Shown here piece by piece: positions 50,310 to 62,283 of a stretch of 64,000 nt of DNA. How positions within the stretch are numbered: position 1 is the first letter of the stretch; each line of letters starts with the position of its first letter. Under the pieces are notes generated by a model, which saw nothing but the letters and a program-made list of their open reading frames with translations, searched no databases and was not told where the DNA came from. A program made the position numbers and the translations under genes. Location: assembly GCA_013399015.1 (NCBI GenBank), contig VWZX01005690.1, positions 3,472,001 to 3,536,000 of the forward strand, given 5' to 3'. Origin of the DNA: Galbula dea (lineage: Eukaryota; Chordata; Aves; Piciformes; Galbulidae).

Positions 50310-51112
50310 GCAAAACCAGCTGTGAACACTGAAGTTCTCACTTCTTTTTCACACAGAGCCTCAGTCTGGAATGGAAATGTTAGCACTCAAAATCTGGATC
50401 AGATGCTAAGGTCTAAGAGGTTTGGGTTTGGAGTTTGAAGTTTGGTAACTTTAAAGGGAGATTTTATGTATTCTGATCTAACTTGAAATACATGATAATT
50501 GGTAGGAGATAAGACAAAATCTTCCCTTTCAAAACTGAAATGCTTGGGACTCAGATATCTCCATAAATGTTGTCTCTTTCTAAAGGAAAAGAAAAAATCA
50601 TGTGAGAACTAAATCTGTGCAAGTCACTTCTGAGGCAGTAGCAGAGGAAGTGTCTTAGGTGGCCTGGGTAAAACAATGAGCCTTGTACTATATACACTTT
50701 ACTTAAACATGTAAAGACAAATTTACTTGTCAGATTGACTCCAAAATTGAGAATTTGAAGGCTTGTGGCAGCCAGTATTTCACACTTGCATTTACCTTTT
50801 TTTCTGTGATTCTGTAAAGATCATGTCTCTCTATTTTCTGTCCAATTGCACTGGTGAATCTCCAAGAGACAGAATGGATTTGGCCCCAGGTGATTTGGTC
50901 TTTTTTTCAAAACACATACATTATATCTGGGCCATTAATTCTGGGAGAATCTAATCCCATTTCACTGTTGATTTTGGAAGGAGTAAGTTATGCTTTTCAG
51001 CCTGTTTAGCAAGGTTGTCAAATGGCCTGTCTATATGGACTCTCTAACACATGTTTTGGTTAAATTAAAGATGCAGGCAACAAACTCTAAGCTTGCTTTT
51101 TGTGACACTGAC

Positions 51113-51179
51113 TGAAAAGCCAAAGAACCCGCAGATGCCGAAATGAATTCTACTGCTGCTACTACAACCTTTAAAAAGC
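51113..51179 (-). CDS. candidate internal exon, unknown protein
   Basis: A strong acceptor on the minus strand (tgcctttccttctgtacag, ending 51180) opens a frame starting FLKVVVAAVEFISASAGSL that stays open to a stop at 51031. If a moderate donor (CA|gtcagt, GT at 51112-51111) is used, the 67-base exon leaves two bases that fit the phase of the candidate at 49757-49885. The 3' border is weak. No domain was recognised, though the peptide is helix-like and rich in Val/Ala. Confidence 0.2.
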
Positions 51180-53020
51180 CTGTACAGAAGGAAAGGCAAT
51201 TAAAAAAATCCTTATTACTGTTTGCTTTATGCATGTGTATGCAATATTTTATTTTGAAATGAAGATGTTCTGAAGTACAGCAGAGACACAGCTGTCCTTT
51301 CCAAACTGTACTTACAAAAGAACACTAGACACAGTTTTACAATGTTTCTGCACTTAGTCTTATGATAGATACAGATCCTTCTAGTCATTTTGTTTTCTAA
51401 TGAGAGATACTTGTATCCTTTTCTCAGCATACTTTCCTGGCCATCACATAATTTTGTGAGTAGGTACATAATATCTGTTTATGTTAGAAAACTCTTGTTT
51501 CAGTTTTCCTGATGGGAAACTAAGGTCCAGAGAGACTAAGGGACATGAGTCAGAGCAGGCTGAATGATCTTGTGTTTAGGTTTAACTTCTAAATTACTAT
51601 ATATCTCTCCTTAGAATAAATCAACGAATTAAACTGCTAACTGCTTGTTTGAAAAGCAAACCAAACCTTGTTAATTTAATTTGGTAAGTAAAAAACCCCA
51701 ACAATCTAGGATATTTGTACATTTAGCCTCATTTTGATGTGTATTTAGGGGAAGGGAAGAGTGACATTATTTTTACATTATCTGTGTATTTGGCCAATAC
51801 CTGCCTTGGCAATGCTTTACTAATAATGTATACATTTTGCCTTTTAGAAAAGCACTTTCCTAAGGCTGAGAAAAGCTTTGAGCACAACAATGTGGTAGGA
51901 AACATTTAAAAATGAATACATATAATTCCTAGTTGATAAATTCTGTGTTGAAAGATACACTACTTTGCAATACATAAAAGACATATTCACCCTAAAAATG
52001 CACTATTGGCTGAGAAGAAAATTAAGGCAGCAATAAAAATTCACATAACTAAACCTGAGAGTAATAGCAGTGAGTTTAAAACTGACTCCAGGGAAATATG
52101 GACAATTGATACAGGAAGCTGAAGGTATCTTTGAAAAACACTGTAGAGGATGGAGGAAAATCAGAAACAATACTTTAACCATATAAAGAAAAAGTGAGAT
52201 AGTAGTAGTAGTTTAAATCCTGTAGTCAGCAAGGATAGTAAAAACGTGGATTATGATGTGCAAAAGGCAGATGACGCAGATGTGCTTGTGCTAATACACA
52301 TCTGGTTTCCTAGAAAAAGACAGGACGAGCTATTTGTAGGTTGAAGCTAATGAAAAGTGTTTTCTAGCCCATCAGAAGCTAGAAACAATGCTGAACAAAT
52401 GCTGTGACTTTTTTTGTTCCAAATTGGCAGGGTCAGTTAATAATGTTAGTGCTAGCTAAGGCAGTTTATTTCAGCATAGTAGTATTTTTTCAATTACAGA
52501 ATGCTGGTGAAATTGCATAAGACTTAAATAACACATTTTCAATTAAAAATCTGTTAAAAATCATACAAAAGACTTACTAAAATTGAGGTAATAAAGAAGT
52601 AAGTATGGACATAGAAAAGAAATATAGGGGAAAATATTTATAATGTGGTCCTCTATGAATGTGCTTTTTCTCCAATGCCATTCAACATCTTTAGTAACAT
52701 CTGGAAAATGGGAGATTGTCAATAGCAAAACTTATAGGTGACAAAATCAACTGGTGAACAATTAATGATGATGAAAGGGGAACAAGCTGATGAGGAGTGC
52801 TCATTACAATAGCTTCATTAAACCAAGATATTTTTGCATGGCCAAACCTGAGGCCAAAGCACAAAGAATTTATGTAACACTTATTATTGTGGAACTGGAG
52901 CAGGTACTGTAGAAGAGGCTTAACTAATAATTTTTAAGTAAACTACCAGAATGATGCTGTGTTTAAAATATCAAATGCAATGCTTTCATGTCTGAGTAAG
53001 GGAATATAGATGGAGCGGGT
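51180..53020. other. unique sequence with a possible weak MIR relic
   Basis: At 51508-51560 'gatgggaaactaaggtccag' followed by 'agagactaagggacatgagt' resembles the MIR core but is too short to be sure. Nothing else was recognised. Confidence 0.35.
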
Positions 53021-53150
53021 GATAGAATCAGAATCACAGAATTATTGAGGTTGGAAGAGATCTTAAAGATCATCACATCCAACTGTCTATCTATCACATC
53101 GTGCCACTAAGCCATGTCCTTAGATATGTCCACTAAACCATACTCCCTCT
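53021..53150 (-). mobile_element. CR1 LINE 3'-end fragment
   Basis: Minus-strand CR1 tail: terminal repeats 'agaatcagaatcacagaatt', then 'tgaggttggaagagatctta' and 'aagatcatcacatccaactg'. Only about 130 bases remain. It probably belongs to the same general subfamily as the 41.3 kb copy. Confidence 0.85.
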
Positions 53151-55041
53151 GTATGCAGTTAGTGAGAGCATTCCTGGAATACTCTGTAGCAGTTCTAGCA
53201 TTTATGCTATGAGGACAGTAACAAACTAGAATGGGCTCAGAAGAAAACTGCAAGAAAGATATGAGGTCTGGGAAATATGCCTTATACTGAGACCCTAAAG
53301 AAGACTGATTTACTAAAGATTAGAAGGAGACTTTATCACAGTCTGTAAGACCTTCCATGTACTTGATGGTCTTGATTGGTTCAGTTTAGTTAACTAATAA
53401 AGTCTTTAAAATTATTTGTTCACTTTAATTGTTGTTACTTGATCATTATTCAATGAATAATAAAGATGGAACTATTGGAAATTTAATTTTGACAATTCTG
53501 AGCTGGAAACAGAGCACAAAGATCAAGTTTGGTACAAATTCTGACATAGTAATGTGCTCAATTTTCCATCTGTTGCACTTCTTAAACTGAGCTGTAGCAT
53601 ATCTCTCAGAAAGACACCCAGCCTAGAAAAGATATGGTGGCTGATGCAGGAATTGCTGGGTTCTGCTCTCTAATTAATATAGCAAGTCAAATTAGAAGAC
53701 CGAAAGGTGTATCCTGACTATAAAATCAGTCAGGAAAAAGTACTAAGGTACATGGTGGTAAAAAAGACAGCACATATGTACTCCAAAAATCACTATCACA
53801 ATAAAAAATACAGTGGAAAGGGAAAAGGGTGTTACATGACAGAAGAAAGAATGGCTGGTTTTAATGTGTTGCTGACAATTAAAAGACTATATTTCTGATA
53901 CTGAGCCTGCCTCTCACTTCCTTACTTTGTCCAATTCAAGTAGTTTTTGCTAGGTACAGTTTTGTCTGATTTAATTTATAATTTCTGCTGATGAGCCTGA
54001 ATTAAGAGTGACCATTGAAAAAAAATCCAGGATTTGAAATATAGTTGTTGTGTGCACCAAGGAGGCACAGAGAGTCTTTCTTTTGCTATTCTAGAAAGAG
54101 CTGGACTGCAGATGGGTCTGTCTGAAAAAAGTATACAAATATATCTCACGTCTGTTTTATGGTCTTCTGTCCTTAAATCAGATTCTCCACAGGCACTTCA
54201 TTCTACTCCATTGTTAAAGGGATGCATTAATGGCTACAATATTTTGCAAGGAAAGACTAAAGACATTAAGACTTTGGGGTTCTTTTGTTTGTTGTTTGGT
54301 TTAGGTTATTTTTCCTAAAAGAAAGCATTAAGGTCTGTGGTGAGAAAGTGCTTTATAGTGGCAATGGCATGTGTATTCATTTAAGAAACATAAGTCCTTT
54401 AGTGTCATCTGGTAATCTTTGGGAAGGCTCATAGATTCAAATGTACATTATATTTTGTGATCTATGTGTATGGGTCAAAATGCAACTCTGTTGGCTCAAG
54501 TCCCTATATAATGTTATCTACTGCACTAATGCACTGGCTTCATTTCTGCTGTAGTTTAGTCTATATTACTGTAGTCTGTTATAGGAGGCAAACTTCTCTT
54601 TAGTGACCAAAAACATAGAAGTTTTTATGCTTTGCTTCATTTTGAGAATATGTCCCTGTTAATATTTCAAGATGTCTCATTAAAAGACATATGCCTTCTT
54701 GGGCTGGTTACCAAAACAACTTGGTGACAGTCTTAGTCACAGACACTTTACAACTTCAACCAAAAGATAATGTTAAAATGGAAAGCTTCTTTAACTAGGC
54801 AACCATTTCACAATTCTGTAACTGAGAGACTTTATCATTTACATTTCTTGGTCTTCACTCTGCTTCCTTTTACACATCATCTGCTGGTATTTGGTATTTG
54901 TTAAACTTTCTCCTCTATTTAGAATACTTCTTGAGCTTGGAAACTTTCCAGGGGAAAAAACCCCACTTTCTATGAACTCTGATGAATTGTTTTATTTACA
55001 GTGAAATTTAATAATTTCAGTTCTAAATACAGAGACTGTGC

Positions 55042-55066
55042 TTTTGTTTGTTTGTTTGTTTGTTTG
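55042..55066 (+). repeat. (TTTG)n microsatellite
   Basis: About six consecutive TTTG units within a T-rich region. Confidence 0.85.
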
Positions 55067-57413
55067 CTTATTTTGTTCTTACATCCCAGTAAACTGTTCT
55101 GCAAGGGTTTTGCTCTTTTCTAAACAGATCTGGCCTCTTACAGAAAGTCTTTAAGGATTTAATCTATATCATTAGAAAATACTCCAAGGGTGGGAACATC
55201 TGGAAATAAACTGCATGGCCCAATTTAGCACGCTTTGCACTGTGCAAGCTTGTATATTATTTCAGTGGCCTCTGGAGCTGCCGTTCTGGACAATTCTTTT
55301 CAGCCTGGACCTCAAAATGACTCATCCTTTCTATCCTTTGCTCCCCCAAAAATACATTCATAACATTGAAAATGTGAGGGAAGATTTTCAGCATATTAAT
55401 GTATAGCTTACTTTTGGTTAGAGAATACTTTGCCCAGTGTAGCCTGTGTTCTTCCATGTCAAGGCTTCTGCCTCCCCGCGCAGCCATGAAGAAATTTTTT
55501 CCTTTTCTCACCAGGAGAGTCATGATGGCAAGGATCTTGCTCATTACTGCTGTATGGTGTATTAAAGGCATCTGTATTGAATCATTCATTTGTACAGCAG
55601 TTTGTGCACAGCTTAGTGAATGAAGCAGTGAGCTAATGAATGAACATTCCTACTTAAAACAGACATATATATCTTTCAAGTTGTATTCCTTCATCTCGGT
55701 GGCATACCTCAGCCCATTGGCTCAGTCCAAAGTAAATCCATAACATGTCATAGCTGGACAGACCTCTGATGAGGTTCTTTTCAACAAGTTAGCATACTGT
55801 TAAGTCATTATTTTCAAGGTCTCTAACACAGAAGTCCCTTGTTGAACAACTTTGCTTTATTTGGCCCACTGTGTGAAGGCACGTTTGAGTAAGATTTTTA
55901 ATTCCCAATTCATGAATATTATTCCAACACAAATGTAAATCTTTGTAAGCACTGGACTACTACTGTGCATTCTAATAACATATGGAAGATAATACTGTGC
56001 CCGTTCTTCATCACTTAATTAAAATAATTGCTGGAACAGCTTTATATAGTAATATATGTCTTTTTTTCCTAATAAATTTTTGTAGTTTGAATAAGTCATA
56101 GGGAGGGATTTTTACAGACTTGTCAATGGTGGTGAGTCTTAAAGCAATAACTTCAGTAACAAGACACTATATTCATTCCCAGTTGGACAGTCTTGAAGAG
56201 GCAGAGTGACTAGTGGTGCAAGCTGCTGGCGGGGCTTGTCTAGGGATCTTCTGGCTCCGCACTGGAGAGGAAACCAAGGCTAGAGCGTTGGTTGGCTCCC
56301 TGAGCCTCCTACTTGAATCTAACCCATCATGTTTTTAAAACACCCGAGTAACTGTGGGTGTCTTTTGGAGGAAGTAATTGCCTTTAGCATTCTTTTCCTA
56401 TTGCTTTCTGACCATCTCAGTATACAGTGTTGCCCTTTGTAATAGGAATGTGAACTGTACATGAGCCTAAAGAAAATTAACAGTGACTCAGAAAATGTAA
56501 ATTATCTGGAAAAACCACATTCCTCAGGAAAACAGTATCATGGAGACTTGATTATTTCTTCTTGTGGAAGGGGCCAAGGTGTTTTATGATACCATACAGT
56601 TGTAGCTGAGGTTGGCTTATAGCCCAATCAACTAGTCATTCCTTTCTGGTGTATTTCTATATTGGACTTATGCTGAAATGCCCACAAGAGATTTGGGTAA
56701 CTCTCTACAAATGCTTTTGCAGGTAGTGAGTGTTAATATAATTTAAAAAATCTGTTGTTTTCCCACTCCTCTCCTACTCTTCACCTCTCTTTGTGAAAAA
56801 GGTAAATCATTCAGAGGTTGCTTTCAGCAACCTTTGAATTTACAGGAAGGGCTGCAGTTCCTCTTTGCACATGATGCTTTCTAACACATCACAGGCATCT
56901 TAAATAAAAACCATAAAATCTCACATGAAAACAAACAAATTCCTTTCCTCCAAAAATAACCACACAGGGAGTTGCTATGTGCCTAAGTATGCTAAATACA
57001 ACTCAACCAGTAGTTTGTGTACCAATTTATGTTCACTGAATTGTGGATATTCTTTTTTGAAAGTGAGGGCATAAGACTCCTTTCTTCCACCAGTGCAAGC
57101 TGAAGAAAATAGTCATAACTTGCTGTCAGCTGCCTAAGGAAATGTCACTTAACCAATGTTTAGGATGATCGATTGCGTCCTTTAGATGTACCATTCTCTC
57201 TCCTTCCTCTCCAAGGAGATCCATTCTCAATTTTTTACCCTTAAAACCTGTAAGAATCATAACAAAAGCTTCTCACTTAATTAATCACTTCCACTTCCTC
57301 CATTTTATGAGCATTTACATAGCATAAAATGTGGTGCTGATGGCACTCTGCTCTCTGCCCACATGTGAGCTCTGGAGCAGCTGTGTTGGTGAAGCAGGCA
57401 TAAGTGCATGTTC

Positions 57414-57488
57414 AAAAATTAAAAACCAAAACCAAAACAAAACAAAAAACCCCAAACAAACAAACAAAAAAACCCAAAACCAAAAAAA
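57414..57488 (+). repeat. A-rich tract interrupted by C runs
   Basis: A run of AAAAC/AAAC/AACCC-type words. It forces a lysine/asparagine/glutamine/proline low-complexity stretch into the overlapping plus-strand frame, which is why that frame is not called as a gene. Confidence 0.8.
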
Positions 57489-58016
57489 TCCTCTCTCAAC
57501 TTCTTTTAGAAATACCTATATGAAAAGGAGTTTGTCCCTCTCTTCAGCATACAAGATGATTTCTGAAGTGTTGCAACAAGTTTTGGATGATCAGCATTCA
57601 AAGATAAATGAGACATCTATGTCACCTTTCTATAATCTGACATTAAAAGTTCTGGAATGTTTAAAATTACTGACAAACCTGCATATATGGGTATTGGGAA
57701 TCCTGTTACAGCCAAAATCGAGTGGGTAGATGTGAAGACAGCCTAAGCCCAGCTTGACCAGCTCCAAGCCATGGTTATAAGACTGATGACTAAAGTGCCT
57801 CCTGCAGGTCTAGTTGTCTCCAATGCACTACGCTACTGCGGGGCTCATTATGCTGGGATACCACACCAGCCTTGAGGTACTATTTGCTGTGTGCAGTGTC
57901 AGGATATGTGGAAAGTGAGTCTTTTAAGGCCTTCAGTCATACAGCACTGTTATCTCCACTTTAGTGCCAGCTATACACAGTGTGGACTAGTCTCATAACA
58001 TACACAGGTTTTGGTT

Positions 58017-58110
58017 GTCACAGAATATTAGGAGCTGGAAGGGACCTCGAAAGATCATCCAGTCCAACCCCCCTGCCACAGCAGGATTCCCTAGACCAGG
58101 TCACACAGAA
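58017..58110 (-). mobile_element. CR1 3' end, or 5'-truncated CR1-tailed SINE
   Basis: On the minus strand this is a ~90-base CR1-type 3' tail ending in a tctgtgacaa-like terminal repeat. It shares 'ggaagggacctcgaaagatc', 'agtccaacccccctgcca' and 'gcaggattccctag' with the tail of the SINE at 60923-61107, and likewise breaks off just past the 'ggtcaca' word where that element changes to its tRNA-like head. It is therefore either a short CR1 or a headless copy of the same SINE. Confidence 0.85.
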
Positions 58111-58113
58111 GTT

Positions 58114-58140
58114 TATTTCTGTTATTTCATAACAGAAATA
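58114..58140. repeat. perfect hairpin, 12-bp stem
   Basis: tatttctgttat and ataacagaaata are exact inverted repeats separated by a 3-base loop (ttc). The hairpin starts four bases beyond the truncated 5' end of the CR1-type tail at 58017-58110. Its role is unknown. A T-run expected of an intrinsic terminator is absent, and eukaryotic context makes that reading unlikely. Confidence 0.85.
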
Positions 58141-60922
58141 TCTCTCTGAGCCATCTCAGTTGCATCTGAGTAGCGCTGGGGGTGCAGGATAATAGAAATA
58201 ATAAGCTAATAGTGTTTCTGAATAATAATACATCAGTGTTCACCTGCAATATGCCTGAGCTAATTACTCTTCTGGATCCAAACATGCCAGCCCTGGTCTG
58301 TCTGTGTCTATAGCAGAGACAGTAATTGTCTGCAGACAGTGATGTGCTGTTACTACCACTTTGGACATAAATAACAAGTCAGCTTAGTCAGGAACCTTCC
58401 ATTCATCAGCTTGTACAAATAAGAGGAAAACCATTTAACTATTAATTGGTTTTTGTTGTTTGTTGTATTTTTTTTTAACCTTGGTGTTACACCTTTACAT
58501 CTTCAGTTAAGTTTCCAGCACATTTTGTGTTCTGCATGGAATGCACCAGTGTCAGCCAGACCCAGCAGGAAAGCTACTGCGGTTAGACACTGCTCTGAGA
58601 GAAATAGTATTTGATCCTGTCAGAGATTCTACAGGTCAGTAACACAATGCTGAAAATGGACAACAACAGAGGGAAGTTGAAGGAGAAGTGAAGGAAAAAA
58701 GCAAATTAACAAGCACATATTTGATATTTCCACAAACTACTCAGTCTCCAACAGCCTGGTCTCAGGGACTTTTTCATCCGTAGTGTTTTCTCTTGTTTAA
58801 TAGTCTGTCATTATTGCCATAAGTTTAACTGGTAACCTTGTCAAACTTCTAGCATCCACAACTTCTGTTGTTCCATTTGTATGAACAGTTAGTGATCTTT
58901 GATCATTGTGGACCTGGTGTCTGCTACCTTCATTCAATTCCCACTAGTTCCTAAACTGGAGGAGAAAAAGTCATTAAAGTCATTTCTTATTTACTCTTTT
59001 CACACCACTCATGATTCCATAGTCATTTATCATACTGCTTCTTAGTTCTGGGACCTCTTTCTGATTTGAAAATTAACCACTGAATTTTGTGTTGTCCCAT
59101 TAACCAATTCAGATCTGGAGACCTTCTCTCTTACTGCAAGGCTGTCTATGTTTTTTAAGAGGTTTTAGTGAAAGATCTTCTCAAAAAAGAGGTTTGTCTT
59201 TTTGCTTATATTTGTTAAATAAATTTCCTATGTAATTTCAGTTTCTTTATCCACTAATTTTACTGTTTATTATACTTTTACTGTTTTTCTACAGAATCAC
59301 CATATAGACCTGTACTTCCACAGATGTCTTATTTCTAGGTATTTGGTATCACGTTACTTGCCTTCTTGTACATCAGTAGAAAGGCATTTTTAAGAGGAGG
59401 CACTGAAGAGGTTTAACTCCTGTTAACATGATGAAAAGGGAATTGAACACACTTCTCACCTGGCATGAATGGCAGCCCTGGTCCTGAGTAAAAGTAGGAG
59501 TATGGGTCCTCCTTCAGTTTTGTGCTTCATACCCTTTGTTTCTTCAGCTTTTTTTAACTTATCCATGAAAATAAACTCTTTTGCATCAATAAGGTGCTGC
59601 ATCCATTGCATCACATCAGGGAACTAAAAACAAACAAGTGAAAAAATAATTTTGATTTGACCAGAATCAGCTGTGGTTTTCAGAGTTTTTTTCTGGATTA
59701 TCATGTTAAAATAAAATCTCTATTTGCACAACATAACTGCTTTCCAGGAAAGATGATAACATTTGATTTTGCTCTGAATATGTACAAAGTTGTGACTTCT
59801 TTTTCTAAAAAAAACCAACCAATCAAAAACCCACCAAAAAACCCACAACAAAAAATAAAAAGACTGAATACAATGTCTCAGTTCATACATCTGTGAGATC
59901 AAAAATGCATAGTTCCTAAGCACTGGCTAGGAAATCTATTAAAAAAAGCCCAGGTGTCTGAGAAACAGTTTGACAAGCAGAGAGACAAAAGGAACACAGG
60001 GAAAGGAACAATGTCAGAGAAGTGTGAAGACAAAAGGGTCTGGAGGCAAGGTTCATGCTCTGTGTCATAGGGGGAATGGAAACTCCAGCGGTGTCAGCTT
60101 TCTCTCTGTAATGCGTCTCTGACTCAATTCTTGCTAAATCGATTGGCAGATACTGCTGATGGCCTATTATTTTACACCCCACCTGCTTTTTTATATATTT
60201 AGATAATAGTGCAGTTCAATCCTTTAGGTAGATTATCAATAGGACCTAATGGCAACCCACATAGTTTATAGATTTGTTTTATGGCAGTGTAACAGTGACA
60301 GAAGCACTGTCTTTTCTGGGGGCTCTGGTGACAGTAGTATTCCTCGAACAGCGTGGAAACACTGTTCACTGGCTTCTCTTCTGCTACCTAGAGCTGTTTG
60401 GAGATTGAGTCAGAGGAGTCTAGGGAGTCGTCTCAATCTTACATGAAGTGGATATCTGCAATAAGTCAGATGAGTTATACTTGAAAGTACCTGCTTCTCC
60501 AACTGTAAGCCTGCATTTTGTCATTTAGGCTACAAATGGCGTAAGTTGCATAAGTTGAATCTAAGTGCACGCTGCCTAATCTTTTCACCACTGATGCTGC
60601 TGTGGTATTTAGTCAGCACAACAATATCAGTTCTACTCCCCAGAGCAGAAGTATTTTAGGAAAAACATAGTAAATTCCCAAAGAAGCTTTACTTACAGTT
60701 TGTCTGGCTTCTGTAATGCTGTTTTCACCAGTTTTAAGACAGAGGATGTTGGCCAGCTTTGTATCTATCCCCCGTAACAGCAGCTACCATCAGAGGATGA
60801 CAGCAAAAGCCAGTCCATCCAACATCATTTGCCATCTCTCACTTTCAAACAGCATATCACATCACAATCCCAACATATTAAGAACAGCACATCAGTAATA
60901 TCCATGTATCAGGGCATGTGTA
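58141..60922. other. unique AT-rich sequence, no gene seen
   Basis: An A-rich, C-interrupted tract lies at 59804-59862, similar in type to the one at 57.4 kb. No gene or other repeat family was recognised. Confidence 0.4.
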
Positions 60923-61048
60923 AGATCACAGTATCACAGAATCACAGTATGTTAGGAGTTGGAAGGGACCTCGAAAGATCATCTAGTCCAACCCCCCTGC
61001 CAGAGCAGGATTCCCTAAGACTGGGTCACAACAAAGCTTCCCTGCCCG

Positions 61049-61059
61049 GGACTTGAACC
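61049..61059 (-). promoter_or_regulatory. RNA polymerase III B box
   Basis: The minus strand reads GGTTCAAGTCC, an exact fit to the pol III B-box consensus GGTTCRANTCC, in the T-arm of the tRNA-like head. Confidence 0.8.
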
Positions 61060-61091
61060 CAGGTCCCAGTGGTGACGGTGCTGAATCCTAA

Positions 61092-61102
61092 CCACTAGAC
61101 CA
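61092..61102 (-). promoter_or_regulatory. RNA polymerase III A box
   Basis: The minus strand reads TGGTCTAGTGG, an exact fit to the pol III A-box consensus TRGYNNARNNG. It lies about 32 bases upstream of the B box, as in tRNA genes. Confidence 0.8.
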
Positions 61103-61107
61103 CCTCC

Positions 61108-62283
61108 ACACACATGGCAGGTATCATTTGAGGCTTGTTTGACTGAGGGGTCACACATCCCATGGTATGAAGGAGATATTAGCAACAGTTTGTGCATGTG
61201 TTGATTTTCCACCAGAAACAGTGATTTGCCAATCTCTAGGCCTTGCTTAATACATTATCTTTCTGTCCTATGGTGTTTTTTCTGCTTTCTGGTTTTTTGG
61301 GGTGTTGTTGTTTTGGGGTTTTTTTCTAACAATCAAAATCAGCTTAATTACATAATTTGACATTTACACCTGGTACAGACAAGCTGTAGCTTCTGCATTT
61401 AATGAAAAGATAAGTTTCAGGTCTTAAGGTTCTAACAATAACATTAAAAATATGATTTATGATTAAAGTTTTACTAATGTGCCTATATTCATCTGTTTAA
61501 AAATGCTGAAAACTTTTCCAGCCAAGGCCTTACGGATACTTTCATTCCATGGCTGCTTTTTGTCCATACTTTTTTCCAAGATACAGTATAATTCCACATT
61601 TTAGACAAAAACCTCTACTCTTATGCTATATAGACTGTCAGTTGATTCTTTGTGTTCCTGCTTTTCTGCTGCATGCCAACGCTTCTGCTTGCTCTCTAGC
61701 TTTCATTTGGAGAGCAATTTAATTGCATTTGAATGTCTGGTCCCTGGACTGTTCTGTGGAGCCAGGTAGCTGATGATCAGGCAGCCAGATTTGGAGTCCA
61801 AGACTGCAGCTGGAAGATGCTGCAACAGGCTAACCAAATAGGACCTGTTGAAAAATAGAATAGCAGCAGAGGCTGATAAAGATGAGCTGTGAAAGACTGT
61901 CTTCAAATTCTCCCTCCTGGGAAGGGAAGTAAATGCCAACCCACACTATCTGTAAAATCTCGTGAGACCTTGGGTCTATAGGGATTATTTTTTATTATTT
62001 TTAATTAAAAACCAAATGTAGTTGCTAGTGGGATCTGAGTGATCCTCCTTACAAAACAGTATGTTGGTCTTCTTTGTAGTTTTCCTTCTGCTCCCACTGA
62101 AATCAGCTGGAAATCACAATTGATCTGTGTGAAAACAGCATCTACACAAAGTTCAATTGGCTTTTCAGCTGAAAGCTCACAAGGATTTTATCACTGGATG
62201 AAGATTCCTTCCTGTCTTATGCAGAACTTTCTGTTAACCATATAAGCTGTATTTTTCCATGCTGGCATGTGTTCACAGAAATA
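61108..62283. other. unique AT-rich sequence, nothing recognised
   Basis: A T-rich tract with GGGG interruptions at 61290-61327 mirrors the A-rich, C-interrupted tracts at 57.4 and 59.8 kb on the other strand. No gene was seen. Confidence 0.4.

Larger units (their letters stand above)
53151..58016. other. unique AT-rich sequence, no gene accepted
   Basis: Open frames at 55.26-55.62 kb occur on both strands at once and are not called. Low-complexity tracts are annotated separately. No repeat family was recognised. Confidence 0.4.
60923..61107 (-). mobile_element. tRNA-headed SINE with CR1 3' tail
   Basis: On the minus strand the element runs from a tRNA-Glu-like head (61107 to 61038) through a ~10-base linker to a ~100-base CR1-type 3' tail. 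The tail has 'gggttggactagatgatc', 'ggtcccttccaactcc' and terminal tgtgattctgtgata repeats. This is the standard layout of a SINE: a tRNA-derived pol III promoter followed by the 3' end of the LINE whose machinery copies it. CR1-tailed SINEs are known in passerines (TguSINE1, reported as tRNA-Ile-like); the head here is not Ile-like. I found no clear target-site duplication. A tRNA retropseudogene that landed beside a CR1 is the alternative, but the direct junction in the correct polarity favours a SINE. Confidence 0.7.
61038..61107 (-). pseudogene. tRNA-Glu-like sequence, decayed
   Basis: The minus strand reads ggtggtctagtggttaggat, then a tRNA-length spacer, then ctgggttcaagtcccgggca and ends in cagggaa. 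This follows vertebrate tRNA-Glu closely in the D arm, T arm and 3' acceptor strand, with equal spacing. The 5' acceptor strand no longer pairs with the 3' one, two anticodon-stem pairs are broken, the base before the anticodon is C and not the usual T, and the anticodon position reads GTC (Asp) where Glu would have CTC/TTC. No CCA follows. It is not a functional tRNA. Confidence 0.75.

Noticed and set aside
55257..55623. Overlapping frames on both strands, with a CTG|gtgaga donor-like site at 55513
   Set aside because: Both strands are open at once, there is no acceptor or recognised peptide, and the single donor-like site is not enough.
57331..57729. 132-codon plus-strand open frame
   Set aside because: Its middle is a Lys/Asn/Gln/Pro run created by the A-rich tract at 57414-57488; no domain and no exon borders.
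61038..61107. Functional tRNA gene
   Set aside because: The acceptor stem does not pair, the anticodon stem is broken, and a CR1 tail follows directly; a SINE head fits better.
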